From assembly GCA_001556025.1 (NCBI GenBank), contig LSIB01000131.1, forward strand, positions 1 through 23,538: a stretch of DNA of 23,538 nucleotides, written 5' to 3'. The DNA comes from Rhizobiales bacterium CCH3-A5. Its GTDB lineage: Bacteria; Pseudomonadota; Alphaproteobacteria; Rhizobiales; Beijerinckiaceae. Below are positions 1 to 8,484 of this stretch, one piece after another. The first letter of the stretch is position 1. Each line of letters opens with the position of its first letter. The notes below the pieces were generated by a model that saw only the letters and a program-made list of their open reading frames with translations, was not told the DNA's origin and searched no databases. The translations under genes and the position numbers were made by a program.

Positions 1-328
1 ATGGCGCTCACTGGCACCTTACGATGCCGGACGGAGGGGGCATCCACCCCATCAGTTCAGATCGTGCTGAAGCCGCGTTCGTATCGCCCAGATGTGACGC
101 GGCTTCAGCGGAGGCTTGGGACCAATCAGGCGTCCCGTGTTCCAGGCGGGACGTTGAGTGACGTTCTGCTGCTGAATGGGCATCGTGCATCCTCCATAAG
201 AGGCCGCATCCAGCCGCATCATACCACTGCGGAATAGGCTCCGGCGCGTCAGAGTTCTGATCATGCAACGCATTGTCCGCTCGGAGTTCGAGCCCTTCTA
301 GACCATAGCGCGGTTCACGGGCGGCTAA
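1..328. other. Non-coding or unassigned region
   Basis: No convincing gene is visible here. Short open frames exist on both strands (up to about 86 codons), but none shows a recognisable domain, a good ribosome binding site or a plausible protein composition. The region lies downstream of the minus-strand chemoreceptor that ends at 329, so it probably contains that gene's 3' untranslated region. Its clearest structure is the inverted repeat at 66-109. A smaller GATGCC/GGCATC pair lies at 23-28 and 39-44. Confidence 0.5.
66..109. repeat. Perfect 13-bp inverted repeat (hairpin)
   Basis: Positions 66-78 (GCTGAAGCCGCGT) are the exact reverse complement of 97-109, with an 18-base loop. The stem is GC-rich and stable. 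No run of T follows on either strand, so it is not a textbook intrinsic terminator. It could end the transcript of the chemoreceptor that finishes at 329, or be a structured RNA element or a remnant of a small repeat. Confidence 0.6.
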
Positions 329-2995
329 TCAGAACTCCGACCAACCGGTATCTCCATGACGGGCGTTTGCGATCCGCTTCGCGGGCGGGGCAAGGGTATT
401 GGCAGCTGGTTTCGGCCGGCCCGCGAAGGCCGCTCTGGCCAGTTTCTGCAGCCGGATGGGCTCAGAAGCCTGCATATCCCTTGGCGCTGCATCGAGACGT
501 CCCGATACTGCCGATCCGCTCTGTGTCCGGAAGCTTGCAACGAGAGCGTTCAACTGTGCGATGCGGTCTGTCAGCGACGCCGCTGATGCCGCGCTCTCCT
601 CGGCCAAAGCGGCGTTGGCCTGCGTCATTTCATCGAGATGGGCGACGGCTTGGCTCATTTCGTCGATGCCGTTTGCCTGCTCGCCGGACGCAGCCGAGAT
701 ATCGGCGATCGTGGTCGCGACCTTCTGCGACGCTGCGAGGATGCTGCCAAGCGATGTTCCGGCCGCGCGTACCAGCTTTACACCCTCGCCGACTTCGGTG
801 TTGGACGACGAAATGAGCGCCGAAATGTCCTTTGCAGCGGCAGCCGAACGTTGAGCGAGCGTGCGCACCTCCGACGCAACCACGGCAAAACCCTTGCCGG
901 CATCGCCGGCGCGGGCGGCTTCCACCGCTGCGTTCAGCGCTAGCAGGTTCGTCTGGAAAGCGATGTCGTCAATGACGCGAATGATGTCGGAAATCTTTTT
1001 CGAGGCGCCCTCGATGCGCGCCATCGCCTCAACCGCCTGCCCCGCGATCGCACCACCAGCCTGGGCCGCGCCCATCGCTTCGGTTGCGATAGCCGCCGCC
1101 TGCTGGCAAGCCTGCGCGGAAGCCTTCACCGACGCGGCCAACTCCTCGGTCGTCGCCGCGGTCTCCTCCAGCGAAGACGCCTGGTCCTCGGTGCGTTTGG
1201 ACAGGTCGTCGGCCCCCATATTGATCTCACGCGCCGCCAGACCGACATCGGCCGACGTCTGCTGGATGGTCCTCACGGTCGAGGCGAGGTGCTCGACCGT
1301 AGCGTTGATGCTGGCCTTTAGGGAGCCAAGAACGCCGTGGTACTCGCCCTGCACCGAACGTGTCAGATCAGCGCCAGCCACCGCGTCCATGACCTCTGCA
1401 AACTCGCCCGTCGCCTTTTCGACGAGCGCCGAAACATTGTTCAGGCCGACGGCGATCTCGCGGACGAAGCCATCCTTGTTGTCGACCGGAAGCCGGGCTG
1501 AAAAATCGCCCTTCTGGGCTGCCGCGACGACGGCCGCGACCTCCGCTTCGCCGAGCAACTCGGCTGTCACGTTGCGCCATACAAGCGTGTGGCCAATCTT
1601 CGAACCGTCGGCAGCGTAGATGTATGCCATATCGACCAGGATCGTCTCATCAGCGATGTCGTAGCGAACCTTGCGGACCTCGCCGTTGTCGACGAGCAGC
1701 TTGCGCGACAGGTTCGGGTTGGCTCGGTAATAGTCGAGATGCTGACCGATCATTTTCTCGACCGCGAAGTCGTGCCGGACGGCCCTGAACGTCGGCTCGA
1801 GTCGCATCAGCATTTCGACCAGCGACGCGCTGAGAAAGGTGATGTTCTCTTCGGGATCGGTGATCATCAACATCGTTGGCGACTGGTTCATCGCGGCGAT
1901 CGTCAGCGCGGTGCGCTCGGCCTCGCTCTTGCCGCGATCGAGCGCGCGGGCAATCTCGCCAATTTCGTTGGAAAGGTGCAGATGCGGCACGTCCTCGGCG
2001 AAGTCGTTCTGCTGGAACCTCCGCATCGTCCTCAACAGATCGGTGATCGGAGCGCGAATTGTCCGCACGAAAGCGAGCGCTATTCCGACTGCGATGAGGA
2101 TGCCCAGCAGCGCCAGGGTGAAATCCTGGAGCGCCTTTGCTTTCATATTGCTGATCCGCAGGTCCAGCAGCCGCACGAGGTCGCTCTGGACCGCTTGCCA
2201 AAGCATGTCAGCGCTCGTCGCGAAGGCGGCTTCCGCTGAATCGACATCGGCCGGCTTCGACAAGTTGCGGCCACCGTTGACAAGGACTTTTCGAAGCGTG
2301 GCCGCGAGCCCTGAAAGACGATCGGACGCAAGGTTGAAGGCCGCAAGCTGCGCCCCGAGCGACGCTGCAAGATCCGCGCGACTGTCCTGGGCCGACTTGA
2401 GCGACGACCGCAAAGCCGCGAGCGCCAGTTCGAAGCGCGTCGCCGCCTGAATGAATACTTCATATTCCGCCATCGACGCGTCGCGCCCGGCGCCAATATA
2501 GGCTTGGTACGTTTCCTCGAACTGCGCGCGAGCAACAGCCAGTTCGGGCAAACGAACCGTCGCGGCGTCCATCAGATAAAAGCTTGTCACCTCGGGATCG
2601 AGCGTCAGGTTCGAGCCGTCCGCCACCTTCTGGATCGCGGCCTGCCCCGTCTCCCCTGCTTGCGCGCGGTTCTTCGGATCGGCCAGCGCGCGCCTGAAGT
2701 CCTCGACCGTGCCGGCGGCTCCGAAACGCGCGGATGCCTCTTCGGCGCGCTTCACTGCTGCAACCGCTCCGTCGCTTACCGGGGCATCCGGGCGTGAGGC
2801 GTCCACGAGCCCTGTCCAGAGATCCCTGATGACGATCGCGCCATCCCGTTCCAGCGCCGAGAAGGACACGTCTTTCCTGACAGCGACCGCTATGAGGTAG
2901 GTCAGATGCCCGATCGGCAGCATCAGAAGCGCCATGATCGCGGCGATCTTGGCGCCCACGGTGAGAGAGGTGATGCGGGAAATGAGCATCGACAT
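329..2995 (-). CDS. Membrane methyl-accepting chemotaxis protein with PAS domain
   Basis: This 888-residue chemoreceptor controls CheA/CheW signalling to the flagellar motor. A transmembrane helix at about 14-38 is followed by a large, mostly helical periplasmic region (40-290), a second helix at about 293-313 and a HAMP segment (about 314-365). A PAS-like domain follows at about 366-478, then further HAMP-like linkers. The signalling hairpin spans about 585-820, with its conserved tip ([20 protein letters not shown]) near 678-697. The last residues, GWSEF, match the xWxxF tether that binds CheR or CheB in other receptors. The ATG at 2995 precedes the first hydrophobic helix; an ATG two codons later is also possible. 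The gene is divergent from the PAS protein at 3169, with an FNR-like site between them. The ligand cannot be read from the sequence. The cytoplasmic PAS domain could bind haem or flavin, but no specific cofactor motif was identified. Confidence 0.95.
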   Translation of the reverse strand: MSMLISRITSLTVGAKIAAIMALLMLPIGHLTYLIAVAVRKDVSFSALERDGAIVIRDLWTGLVDASRPDAPVSDGAVAAVKRAEEASARFGAAGTVEDFRRALADPKNRAQAGETGQAAIQKVADGSNLTLDPEVTSFYLMDAATVRLPELAVARAQFEETYQAYIGAGRDASMAEYEVFIQAATRFELALAALRSSLKSAQDSRADLAASLGAQLAAFNLASDRLSGLAATLRKVLVNGGRNLSKPADVDSAEAAFATSADMLWQAVQSDLVRLLDLRISNMKAKALQDFTLALLGILIAVGIALAFVRTIRAPITDLLRTMRRFQQNDFAEDVPHLHLSNEIGEIARALDRGKSEAERTALTIAAMNQSPTMLMITDPEENITFLSASLVEMLMRLEPTFRAVRHDFAVEKMIGQHLDYYRANPNLSRKLLVDNGEVRKVRYDIADETILVDMAYIYAADGSKIGHTLVWRNVTAELLGEAEVAAVVAAAQKGDFSARLPVDNKDGFVREIAVGLNNVSALVEKATGEFAEVMDAVAGADLTRSVQGEYHGVLGSLKASINATVEHLASTVRTIQQTSADVGLAAREINMGADDLSKRTEDQASSLEETAATTEELAASVKASAQACQQAAAIATEAMGAAQAGGAIAGQAVEAMARIEGASKKISDIIRVIDDIAFQTNLLALNAAVEAARAGDAGKGFAVVASEVRTLAQRSAAAAKDISALISSSNTEVGEGVKLVRAAGTSLGSILAASQKVATTIADISAASGEQANGIDEMSQAVAHLDEMTQANAALAEESAASAASLTDRIAQLNALVASFRTQSGSAVSGRLDAAPRDMQASEPIRLQKLARAAFAGRPKPAANTLAPPAKRIANARHGDTGWSEF

Positions 2996-3083
2996 GCGGA
3001 CCTGTCCCTGAGGTGGAGTGTCACGTCACCTTGACAGGCGGTTCTTAAAATAAAATTGATTCAACCATTCGTGATTCGGCGAA

Positions 3084-3097
3084 TTGCCAAAGATCAA
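3084..3097. promoter_or_regulatory. Degenerate FNR/FixK box (divergent intergenic)
   Basis: TTGCCAAAGATCAA matches the TTGAT-N4-ATCAA consensus at 8 of 10 positions, with one perfect half-site. It lies 71 bases before the PAS gene start at 3169 and 88 bases before the chemoreceptor start at 2995, so it could serve both. The gap also holds an AT-rich stretch (3045-3061) and TATACA at 3111-3116 as possible promoter elements. The assignment is weaker than for the perfect boxes. Confidence 0.5.
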
Positions 3098-3168
3098 GCC
3101 ATGGAAGGCTTATACAACCTTCGCGCGTGCAGCGTGGACCTTGCACGTATTCTATCGGATGAGACGAG

Positions 3169-3978
3169 ATGTTGCAGGCGATCCTGGCGTCGAGCGTATG
3201 GAAAAAACTCGCCGATGAGCATCCCGCCACGCCAGTCGCGATCTCGACCGTCGGCATTTTCGACTCGCGCTACGTTTTCGCCAATCAACCCTATCTCGAT
3301 CTCATCGGAGCAAGCTGGCCTGAGCTGGCCAACCAGAACCTCATGGGGGCGGGTGCAGCTATCAGCACCGCTGACCGTGACCGAAGGCTCTTTCTGCTCG
3401 ATACGGCTGGCAGCTACCGAAACGAACCGGCTCTGATCCGGCATAGCTCCGGGCGTGACATCGAGGTTCTGATCACCGCCTGGCGCTTCAAGCCCGAGGA
3501 TGCGCCGCTCGATCTCGAACTGTTCAGCCCCGTCGCTGCGCATGCAGCCGAGCGCCCGACGCGCTATCCGGCAAGCGGTGCTGTAAAGGCTTGGCTTCTT
3601 CCCGATATCGCAGTCGGCCTGACAGCTATGGACCCGACGGAGCGGCGCGCGCTGATGCTTCGCATGCTGATGGCCGTGGCGGAAGGCGCCATCCTTCTGG
3701 GCATGATGATGAAGCCCCACATGCCGGCCGCCCGCTATGGCCTGCGGCTGCGCAAGCGCCTGCAGCGGCATATCGTCGAGACGCCATCGACGTCCAGCCG
3801 CATCAGCCTCGATTTCGAGGGCTATGACGATGATCAGATTGAGGCCGCCCTGCTCGAAATTGCAGGCGAGATCTGGGCCCTGCTGCGGTTCTCCCGGAAT
3901 CCGGAAGCATCCATGATGCTCAAATCGCTGGTCGAGCCATACACCGCGCCGCCCGACATCATCCGAGGCAAGACCTGA
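3169..3978 (+). CDS. PAS-domain protein of unknown output
   Basis: This 269-residue soluble protein has no signal peptide or obvious membrane helix. Residues about 20-110 resemble a PAS fold, including the segment IFDSRYVFANQPYLDLIG and the later strand pattern RDIEVLITAWRF. The remaining 150 or so residues are largely helical and methionine-rich around 165-185. They match no kinase, cyclase, DNA-binding or chemotaxis module that I recognise. The gene is divergent from a PAS chemoreceptor and lies upstream of a globin receptor, which suggests a redox or oxygen sensory role; that is inference. The ATG at 3169 has only a weak purine-rich upstream region (GATGAGACGAG). It could be a single-domain signalling adaptor. 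Confidence 0.75.
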   Translation: MLQAILASSVWKKLADEHPATPVAISTVGIFDSRYVFANQPYLDLIGASWPELANQNLMGAGAAISTADRDRRLFLLDTAGSYRNEPALIRHSSGRDIEVLITAWRFKPEDAPLDLELFSPVAAHAAERPTRYPASGAVKAWLLPDIAVGLTAMDPTERRALMLRMLMAVAEGAILLGMMMKPHMPAARYGLRLRKRLQRHIVETPSTSSRISLDFEGYDDDQIEAALLEIAGEIWALLRFSRNPEASMMLKSLVEPYTAPPDIIRGKT

Positions 3979-4075
3979 CCCTGGCGTCCGGAGACAGCGT
4001 TCGCTCGAACCGGAACCGAAGCGCGCCGGATGACGCTGCTTAGCCGCGTCGGGCAGGGCCTGCGCCACAAGACGA

Positions 4076-4089
4076 TTGATATAGATCAA
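4076..4089. promoter_or_regulatory. Perfect FNR/FixK box upstream of globin chemoreceptor
   Basis: TTGATATAGATCAA is a 10 of 10 match to TTGAT-N4-ATCAA. Its centre (4082.5) would put a class II start site near 4124, leaving a leader of about 48 bases before the ATG at 4172. No strong -10 hexamer is obvious at the expected place. The only gene that follows on the plus strand is the globin-coupled receptor. Confidence 0.85.
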
Positions 4090-4171
4090 TCCTCTTCTTC
4101 CAACCTCGTTAACTGACACGGCGCATTTTTCGGCTCATGGCGCGTTGCCAGACTTGACCGGGAGAATGCAC

Positions 4172-5692
4172 ATGTCGTCCGCGGATGACCTTGGAAAGCG
4201 GCTGGAGTTCATGCGCTTCGGGCCGAAAGCGATGCAGAACCTTCGCGACGCGGAAGCCGCGATCGTCGCGGCCCTGCCTGACGCGCTCGATGCCTTCTAT
4301 GGCCAGATCAGCGCCTTTCCCGAGACCAAGGCCTTCTTCAAGACGCCGGACCATGTCAGGAGCGCCAAGTCGCGCCAGAGCTCGCATTGGGACCGCCTGG
4401 CCAAGGGCCAGTTCGACCAGGGCTATGTCGATGCGGTCACGAAGGTCGGCAAGATCCATGCGCGCATCGGCCTCGAGCCGCGCTGGTACATCGGCGGCTA
4501 CGCGCTCCTCCTCGAGAAGCTGATCGCGAACGTGCTCGCCGCGCGCTGGCCGAAAGGCCGTTTCGGCGGCGCGATCCCCGGCGCGGCCGAGCGCGGAGCG
4601 GAGCTGGGCGCCATTATCAAGGCGGCGCTGATCGACATGGACTACTCCATCTCGGTCTATCTCGAAGCGTCGGAAGCGGCGCGGCTCGAAACCGAGGCGC
4701 ATGCGCGCCGTGCCGAGGAAGCCCAGGCAGCGGAGCGCGAGAAGGCCGTCAGTCAGGTCAGCGCCGGCATGAACGCGCTCGCCAAGGGCGACCTGACCTA
4801 CCGCATGCCGGCGGATATCCCTGCCGAATACGCCAAGATCCGCGACGACTTCAACCAGGCCATGGAGCGGCTCGAAGGGATGGTGTCGACGATCAAGGCG
4901 ACATCGGATTCGATTGCGCAGTCGTCGCAGGAGATCAATTCCGGCGCCGAGGACCTCTCTCTGAGAACCGAGCAGCAGGCCGCTGCACTCGAGGAAACGG
5001 CCGCGACGACAGAGCAGCTCGCGGCCTCGGTCAAGACGTCGGCCCACGCCTCGCGCCAGTCGGCCGCGCTGGCCGACGAGGCGACGAACGTCGCCGATAC
5101 CGGCGGTGTCATCATCCAGGACGCCATCGCGGCCATGTCGCGCATCGAGGAGGGGTCCAAGAAGATTTCCGAGATCACCACGGTCATCGACGGCATCGCG
5201 TTCCAGACCAATCTTCTGGCGCTCAATGCAGCCGTCGAGGCCGCCCGGGCCGGCGATGCCGGGCGGGGTTTCGCGGTGGTCGCGGCGGAGGTTCGCGCGC
5301 TCGCGCAGCGATCCGCCGATGCCGCCAAGGACATCACCGCGCTGATCACGTCGTCCGATGTCGAAGTGACGGAAGGCGTGAAGCTGGTGAAGCTCGCCGG
5401 CGACACGCTGCAGAAGATCGTGGCGGCGGCCGGCCGCGTCTCGGCCACAGTCGGCGAAATCTCCTCGGCTTCGGGTGAGCAGGCAAGCGGCATCGACGAG
5501 ATGAGCCAGACGGTCAGCCACATGGACGGCATCACCCAGCAGAACGCGGCGCTGGCCGAACAGAGCGCCGCCTCGGCGCGCGTCCTTCTCACCCAGATCG
5601 AGAAGCTGAACCATCTGGTTTCCGCGTTCCGGACCCACCAGAGCGGCGCGATCCCGCAAGCTGTGGCTCCGCGTCGCGCGGTGGCGGCCTGA
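4172..5692 (+). CDS. Globin-coupled sensor chemoreceptor (HemAT-like aerotaxis transducer)
   Basis: This 506-residue protein lacks membrane helices and should be cytoplasmic. Residues about 1-165 form a sensor globin. The segment [17 protein letters not shown] matches the HemAT proximal-histidine region, making His96 the expected haem ligand. A linker with HAMP-like features (about 190-240) leads to the methyl-accepting signalling domain (about 245-485), with the hairpin tip near 343-375. Known HemAT proteins bind O2 and steer aerotaxis through CheA. There is no C-terminal xWxxF tether, unlike the other two receptors in the window. The ATG at 4172 is preferred because GGGAG lies 7 bases upstream; the frame also opens at TTG 4145 and ATG 4166. 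A perfect FNR box precedes the gene. Confidence 0.93.
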   Translation: MSSADDLGKRLEFMRFGPKAMQNLRDAEAAIVAALPDALDAFYGQISAFPETKAFFKTPDHVRSAKSRQSSHWDRLAKGQFDQGYVDAVTKVGKIHARIGLEPRWYIGGYALLLEKLIANVLAARWPKGRFGGAIPGAAERGAELGAIIKAALIDMDYSISVYLEASEAARLETEAHARRAEEAQAAEREKAVSQVSAGMNALAKGDLTYRMPADIPAEYAKIRDDFNQAMERLEGMVSTIKATSDSIAQSSQEINSGAEDLSLRTEQQAAALEETAATTEQLAASVKTSAHASRQSAALADEATNVADTGGVIIQDAIAAMSRIEEGSKKISEITTVIDGIAFQTNLLALNAAVEAARAGDAGRGFAVVAAEVRALAQRSADAAKDITALITSSDVEVTEGVKLVKLAGDTLQKIVAAAGRVSATVGEISSASGEQASGIDEMSQTVSHMDGITQQNAALAEQSAASARVLLTQIEKLNHLVSAFRTHQSGAIPQAVAPRRAVAA

Positions 5693-5723
5693 CGCCGGAA
5701 GCTGGCGCGTTGCGAAGCCGGAG

Positions 5724-5737
5724 TTGATCCATCGCAA
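5724..5737 (+). promoter_or_regulatory. FNR-like box with matching -10 element
   Basis: TTGATCCATCGCAA matches 8 of 10 consensus positions, with one perfect half-site. TAAAAG at 5760-5765 sits where a -10 element would be if the box were centred at -41.5, predicting a start near 5772 and a leader of about 25 bases. This is the best-formed class II FNR promoter layout in the window. It would drive the 5797 gene and probably the universal stress protein. Confidence 0.6.
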
Positions 5738-5796
5738 CGTCGTCAGCGTCACGGCGGCCTAAAAGCTCAATCGAGCCAATCTTCAGGAGCGCAACG

Positions 5797-6168
5797 GTGA
5801 AGCCGGACCTTGCGAAGCCGCTGCGGAGCCTGCCTGCAGACATGCAGGTCATGTTCGAGACACGCTACATGGTCGCGCTGGCGCATGGCGTGCACATGCT
5901 CTCGTACTGCCTGCCCGGAAGCGGCCCACTCCGGCGCATCTCGATCATGGTCGCCGAAATCACCCGATGTGCGCCAGAGGCGAGCTACAGCCCGGGCGAT
6001 TTCGAGCGACTCGGCAAAGAGGCGCAGCCTGATCCGGAGGCCGGCGTCAAACTCCAGGCGACGATCGACCTGATCTGGCGCTCGGCGGCCTTCCAGGGTG
6101 AGCCTGTCCGAGCGGCACTCGTCGACCTCGTTTCCGGTTTCACGGAGCAGCGCCCGCTGGTCGTCTGA
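5797..6168 (+). CDS. Hypothetical protein, conserved function not recognised
   Basis: This 123-residue protein has no signal peptide and no clear membrane segment, and I do not recognise its family. The GTG start at 5797 is supported by AGGAG spaced 7 bases upstream. The product looks soluble and mixed helical, with central hydrophobic patches (MVALAHGVHMLSYCLP) and a single cysteine pair far apart. It begins 104 bases after the globin receptor and ends 54 bases before the universal stress protein on the same strand, so the two are probably co-transcribed from the FNR-like promoter at 5724. It may belong to the low-oxygen stress response, by context only. Confidence 0.7.
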   Translation: MKPDLAKPLRSLPADMQVMFETRYMVALAHGVHMLSYCLPGSGPLRRISIMVAEITRCAPEASYSPGDFERLGKEAQPDPEAGVKLQATIDLIWRSAAFQGEPVRAALVDLVSGFTEQRPLVV

Positions 6169-6222
6169 CGCTCGGGCCGAAGCCGGCGGGTCTTCAGCCC
6201 ATAACAGCAGGGGAGTGTCGCT

Positions 6223-7038
6223 ATGACCTACAAGAGCATTCTCGTCCATGTCGATTCGACCGACGACATGCTGGTGAGGGCAGCGGTGGCGAGCGAACTT
6301 GCCTGCACCTTCGATGCGTCGATCGTCGGCTCGGTCGGCGGCCTGGTGCCACCGCCGATTTTCGGAGACGCGTCGGGCGTGGTCCTCGCCTCCCTGGCTG
6401 AAGCGGAGCATGAGCGCGTCGTGGCGGAGCTGGCTCGCGCGAGCAAACGGTTTCGCGCGGCGGTTGCATCCTCCGAGGCCGCGGAAAGCCGCGTCGCGAT
6501 CCGCGAGCCGACCGCGCATCTCCTGGCACAGACCTGCATCTGCGACCTGATCGTCGCGACCAGACCCCATGAAACCGATGTCCCCGATCCGGTGATGGCG
6601 ATCTTACTGGGCGATGTGATCATGGCGGCCGGCCGCCCTGTGCTGTGCCTGCCGCCAGGCCCGGCTCGTCGCGACTTCCGGAACGTGGTGATCGCCTGGA
6701 AGAACGCCCAAGAAGCGCGGAGGGCGGTGACCGATGCGCTTCCCTTCCTGACACGGGCTGAGCAAGTCGCTGTCGCCTGCATCGACGAGACGCCCGAGGA
6801 TGCGCTTGACGAGGTCGTTCAGCATCTGGCCCGTCATGGGGCTGCGGTGCGTGCGATCAGGCGCAGGAGCGCCAACGAGACCGTCGTCGAGGCCTTGCTC
6901 GACATCGCCGACGAGGTCGAGGCGGGACTGATCGTTGCAGGCGCGTACGGACATTCGCGCCTGCGCGAATGGATGTTCGGCGGCGTCACGCGCGATCTGC
7001 TGAGGACGTCCACCCTGCCGTTCCTGGTCTCCCACTGA
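6223..7038 (+). CDS. Tandem universal stress protein (UspA family)
   Basis: This 271-residue protein carries two Usp folds. The first starts at YKSILVHVD (residues 3-11) and the second at FRNVVIAWK (152-160). The second half ends with the nucleotide-binding signature G-x2-G-x9-G-x2-T (G240, G243, G253 and nearby residues), which suggests ATP binding. The first half lacks a clear copy and may be degenerate. Usp proteins accumulate under stress and oxygen limitation, and several proteobacterial ones are under FNR or ANR control. A GGGGAG sequence lies about 8 bases before the ATG. No separate FNR box lies in the 54-base gap before it, so it probably shares the upstream promoter. It converges with hemN, whose stop lies 45 bases away. 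Confidence 0.92.
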   Translation: MTYKSILVHVDSTDDMLVRAAVASELACTFDASIVGSVGGLVPPPIFGDASGVVLASLAEAEHERVVAELARASKRFRAAVASSEAAESRVAIREPTAHLLAQTCICDLIVATRPHETDVPDPVMAILLGDVIMAAGRPVLCLPPGPARRDFRNVVIAWKNAQEARRAVTDALPFLTRAEQVAVACIDETPEDALDEVVQHLARHGAAVRAIRRRSANETVVEALLDIADEVEAGLIVAGAYGHSRLREWMFGGVTRDLLRTSTLPFLVSH

Positions 7039-7083
7039 TAGGAAATAGGCGCGGGCCACAGGATCGGGCCACAGCGAGCCGTC

Positions 7084-8433
7084 TCAGAGCGCTGCTGAAT
7101 GGCGGCCGGACGCGAGGCCGGCGCGAGCATCGAAGGCCGAACAGACGATCCGCGCCAGATTATGGCCTGCCGCCGGAATGCTGATCACCGCGCCGTCGCA
7201 ATGCGCCAGCCCATCCGCGACGATCGGCATCAGGCGGCCAAGGTCGGTGTCCAGCTCGGCCAGCGGCAGGCGGTGGTGTTCGCATAGAGCCTCGAGATCG
7301 ACCCTGAAATCGCACATCAGGCGATCGATGACATCCGCGCGCAGCCGGTCTGCCGCCGTAAAGCTGATGCCGCGCGCCGTAGGGAGATCGCCGCGCAGGA
7401 CTGCCTCCCTGTAGTCGGCGACGGCGGATGCATTTTGAGCATAACCCTGCGGGCAGCGCGAGATCGCCGACGCGCCCAGTCCGATCAGCGCGCCGGCATC
7501 GTCGGCGGTATAGCCTTGGAAGTTTCGCCTGACTCTGCCTTGTGCCGCCTTGAGCGCCAGTTCGTCGTCGGGTTTGGCGAAGTGGTCGAGACCGATGCGG
7601 ATATAGCCGGCAGCGGATATCCGTTGCGTGGCCGCCTCGAACTGCTCTGCGCGCTGCGCGCTGTCGGGCAACGCAGCTTCGGGAAGGAGCGCCTGATGGC
7701 GCTTCATCCAGGGCACATGGGCGTAGCCGAACAGAGCAATCCTGTCGGGGTCGAGCGAGAGCGCTTGATGCACCGTCTCCAGCACGTTCGCCACGGTCTG
7801 ATGCGGCAGCCCATACATTAGATCGAGATTGACGCCCGTGACGCCCGCGAAACGAAACCAGTCGACGACGCGGGCCGTGAGTTCGAAGGACTGGCGTCGG
7901 CGGATGGTCTGCTGGACCAGCGGATCGAAACTCTGGATGCCGATGCTGACGCGGTTGATCCCGGCCTGGGCGAGAGCGCCGACATAGGCCGGCGAGACCG
8001 AGCGCGGATCGACCTCGACGGCGCGCTCGGCGTCCTCGTCGAACGCGAACGTCGCGCCGAGAGCGGCCATGACGCGCCCGAACTCCGAGGGATCGAGGAT
8101 CGTCGGACTGCCTCCGCCGAAATGGAGATGACTGACGCGCCTGCGCGCACCCAACGCCCGATCGACCAGCCTCAACTCGCGCAGCAGCAGATCGAGATAA
8201 GCCGATATGGGCTCATGCTTGCGCGTCACGGTCATCTGGCAGCCGCAGTAGAGGCACAGCTCCGCGCAGAACGGGACGTGGACATAAACCGAGACCGGCT
8301 CGGCAGGGTCTAGCGCCGCAAGCCATGAGCGGTAGAGCGCAGGGCCGACCTCGCTGCCGAAGTGAGGGGCGGTCGGATAGCTGGTGTAGCGCGGCACATG
8401 GCGTGCGGCGTGGAGCGTGCTGGGCTGGGTCAT
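7084..8433 (-). CDS. hemN: Oxygen-independent coproporphyrinogen III oxidase (HemN)
   Basis: This 449-residue radical-SAM enzyme converts coproporphyrinogen III to protoporphyrinogen IX without O2, keeping haem synthesis going when the oxygen-dependent oxidase stops. The N-terminal signature RYTSYPTAPHF is at about 15-25. The C-x3-C-x2-C-x-C cluster (Cys56, Cys60, Cys63, Cys65) matches HemN: the first three bind the 4Fe-4S and SAM. The glycine-rich FGGGSPT follows near 106. Length and motifs fit true HemN rather than the HemW haem chaperone. The open frame extends to a TTG at 8481, but that codon lies inside an FNR-like box, so ATG 8433 is the better start. Its ribosome binding site is weak. 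Haem supply links it to the adjacent cbb3 oxidase, which needs b- and c-type haems. Confidence 0.93.
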   Translation of the reverse strand: MTQPSTLHAARHVPRYTSYPTAPHFGSEVGPALYRSWLAALDPAEPVSVYVHVPFCAELCLYCGCQMTVTRKHEPISAYLDLLLRELRLVDRALGARRRVSHLHFGGGSPTILDPSEFGRVMAALGATFAFDEDAERAVEVDPRSVSPAYVGALAQAGINRVSIGIQSFDPLVQQTIRRRQSFELTARVVDWFRFAGVTGVNLDLMYGLPHQTVANVLETVHQALSLDPDRIALFGYAHVPWMKRHQALLPEAALPDSAQRAEQFEAATQRISAAGYIRIGLDHFAKPDDELALKAAQGRVRRNFQGYTADDAGALIGLGASAISRCPQGYAQNASAVADYREAVLRGDLPTARGISFTAADRLRADVIDRLMCDFRVDLEALCEHHRLPLAELDTDLGRLMPIVADGLAHCDGAVISIPAAGHNLARIVCSAFDARAGLASGRHSAAL

Positions 8434-8467
8434 GGACTCATCATGGCGAACGCCGCAGGCGTGCGCC

Positions 8468-8481
8468 TTGATCTGCCGCAA
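8468..8481 (-). promoter_or_regulatory. FNR-like box in front of hemN
   Basis: TTGATCTGCCGCAA on the plus strand (TTGCGGCAGATCAA on the minus) matches 8 of 10 positions of the FNR consensus, with one perfect half-site. It lies in the 51-base gap between the GNAT-like gene and hemN. Its centre is only about 41 bases from the hemN start codon, so a standard class II start site would coincide with the ATG. Confidence 0.6.
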
Positions 8482-8484
8482 ATC

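Noticed and set aside
1..237. Small open frame from the first base
   Set aside because: It has no domain, no visible upstream signal because the window begins there, and Arg/Thr/Ser-rich composition typical of non-coding frames.
4109..5752. 547-codon minus-strand open frame opposite the globin chemoreceptor
   Set aside because: It is a shadow frame. The plus strand carries a full globin and signalling domain.
7052..7074. Direct repeat CGGGCCACAG twice, 13 bases apart, between usp and hemN
   Set aside because: It is only two short copies in a convergent gap, with no further copies seen. It is likely chance.
8434..8481. TTG start of hemN at 8481
   Set aside because: The codon lies within the FNR-like box, and the added 16 residues are not part of the HemN conserved start. 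ATG 8433 is preferred.
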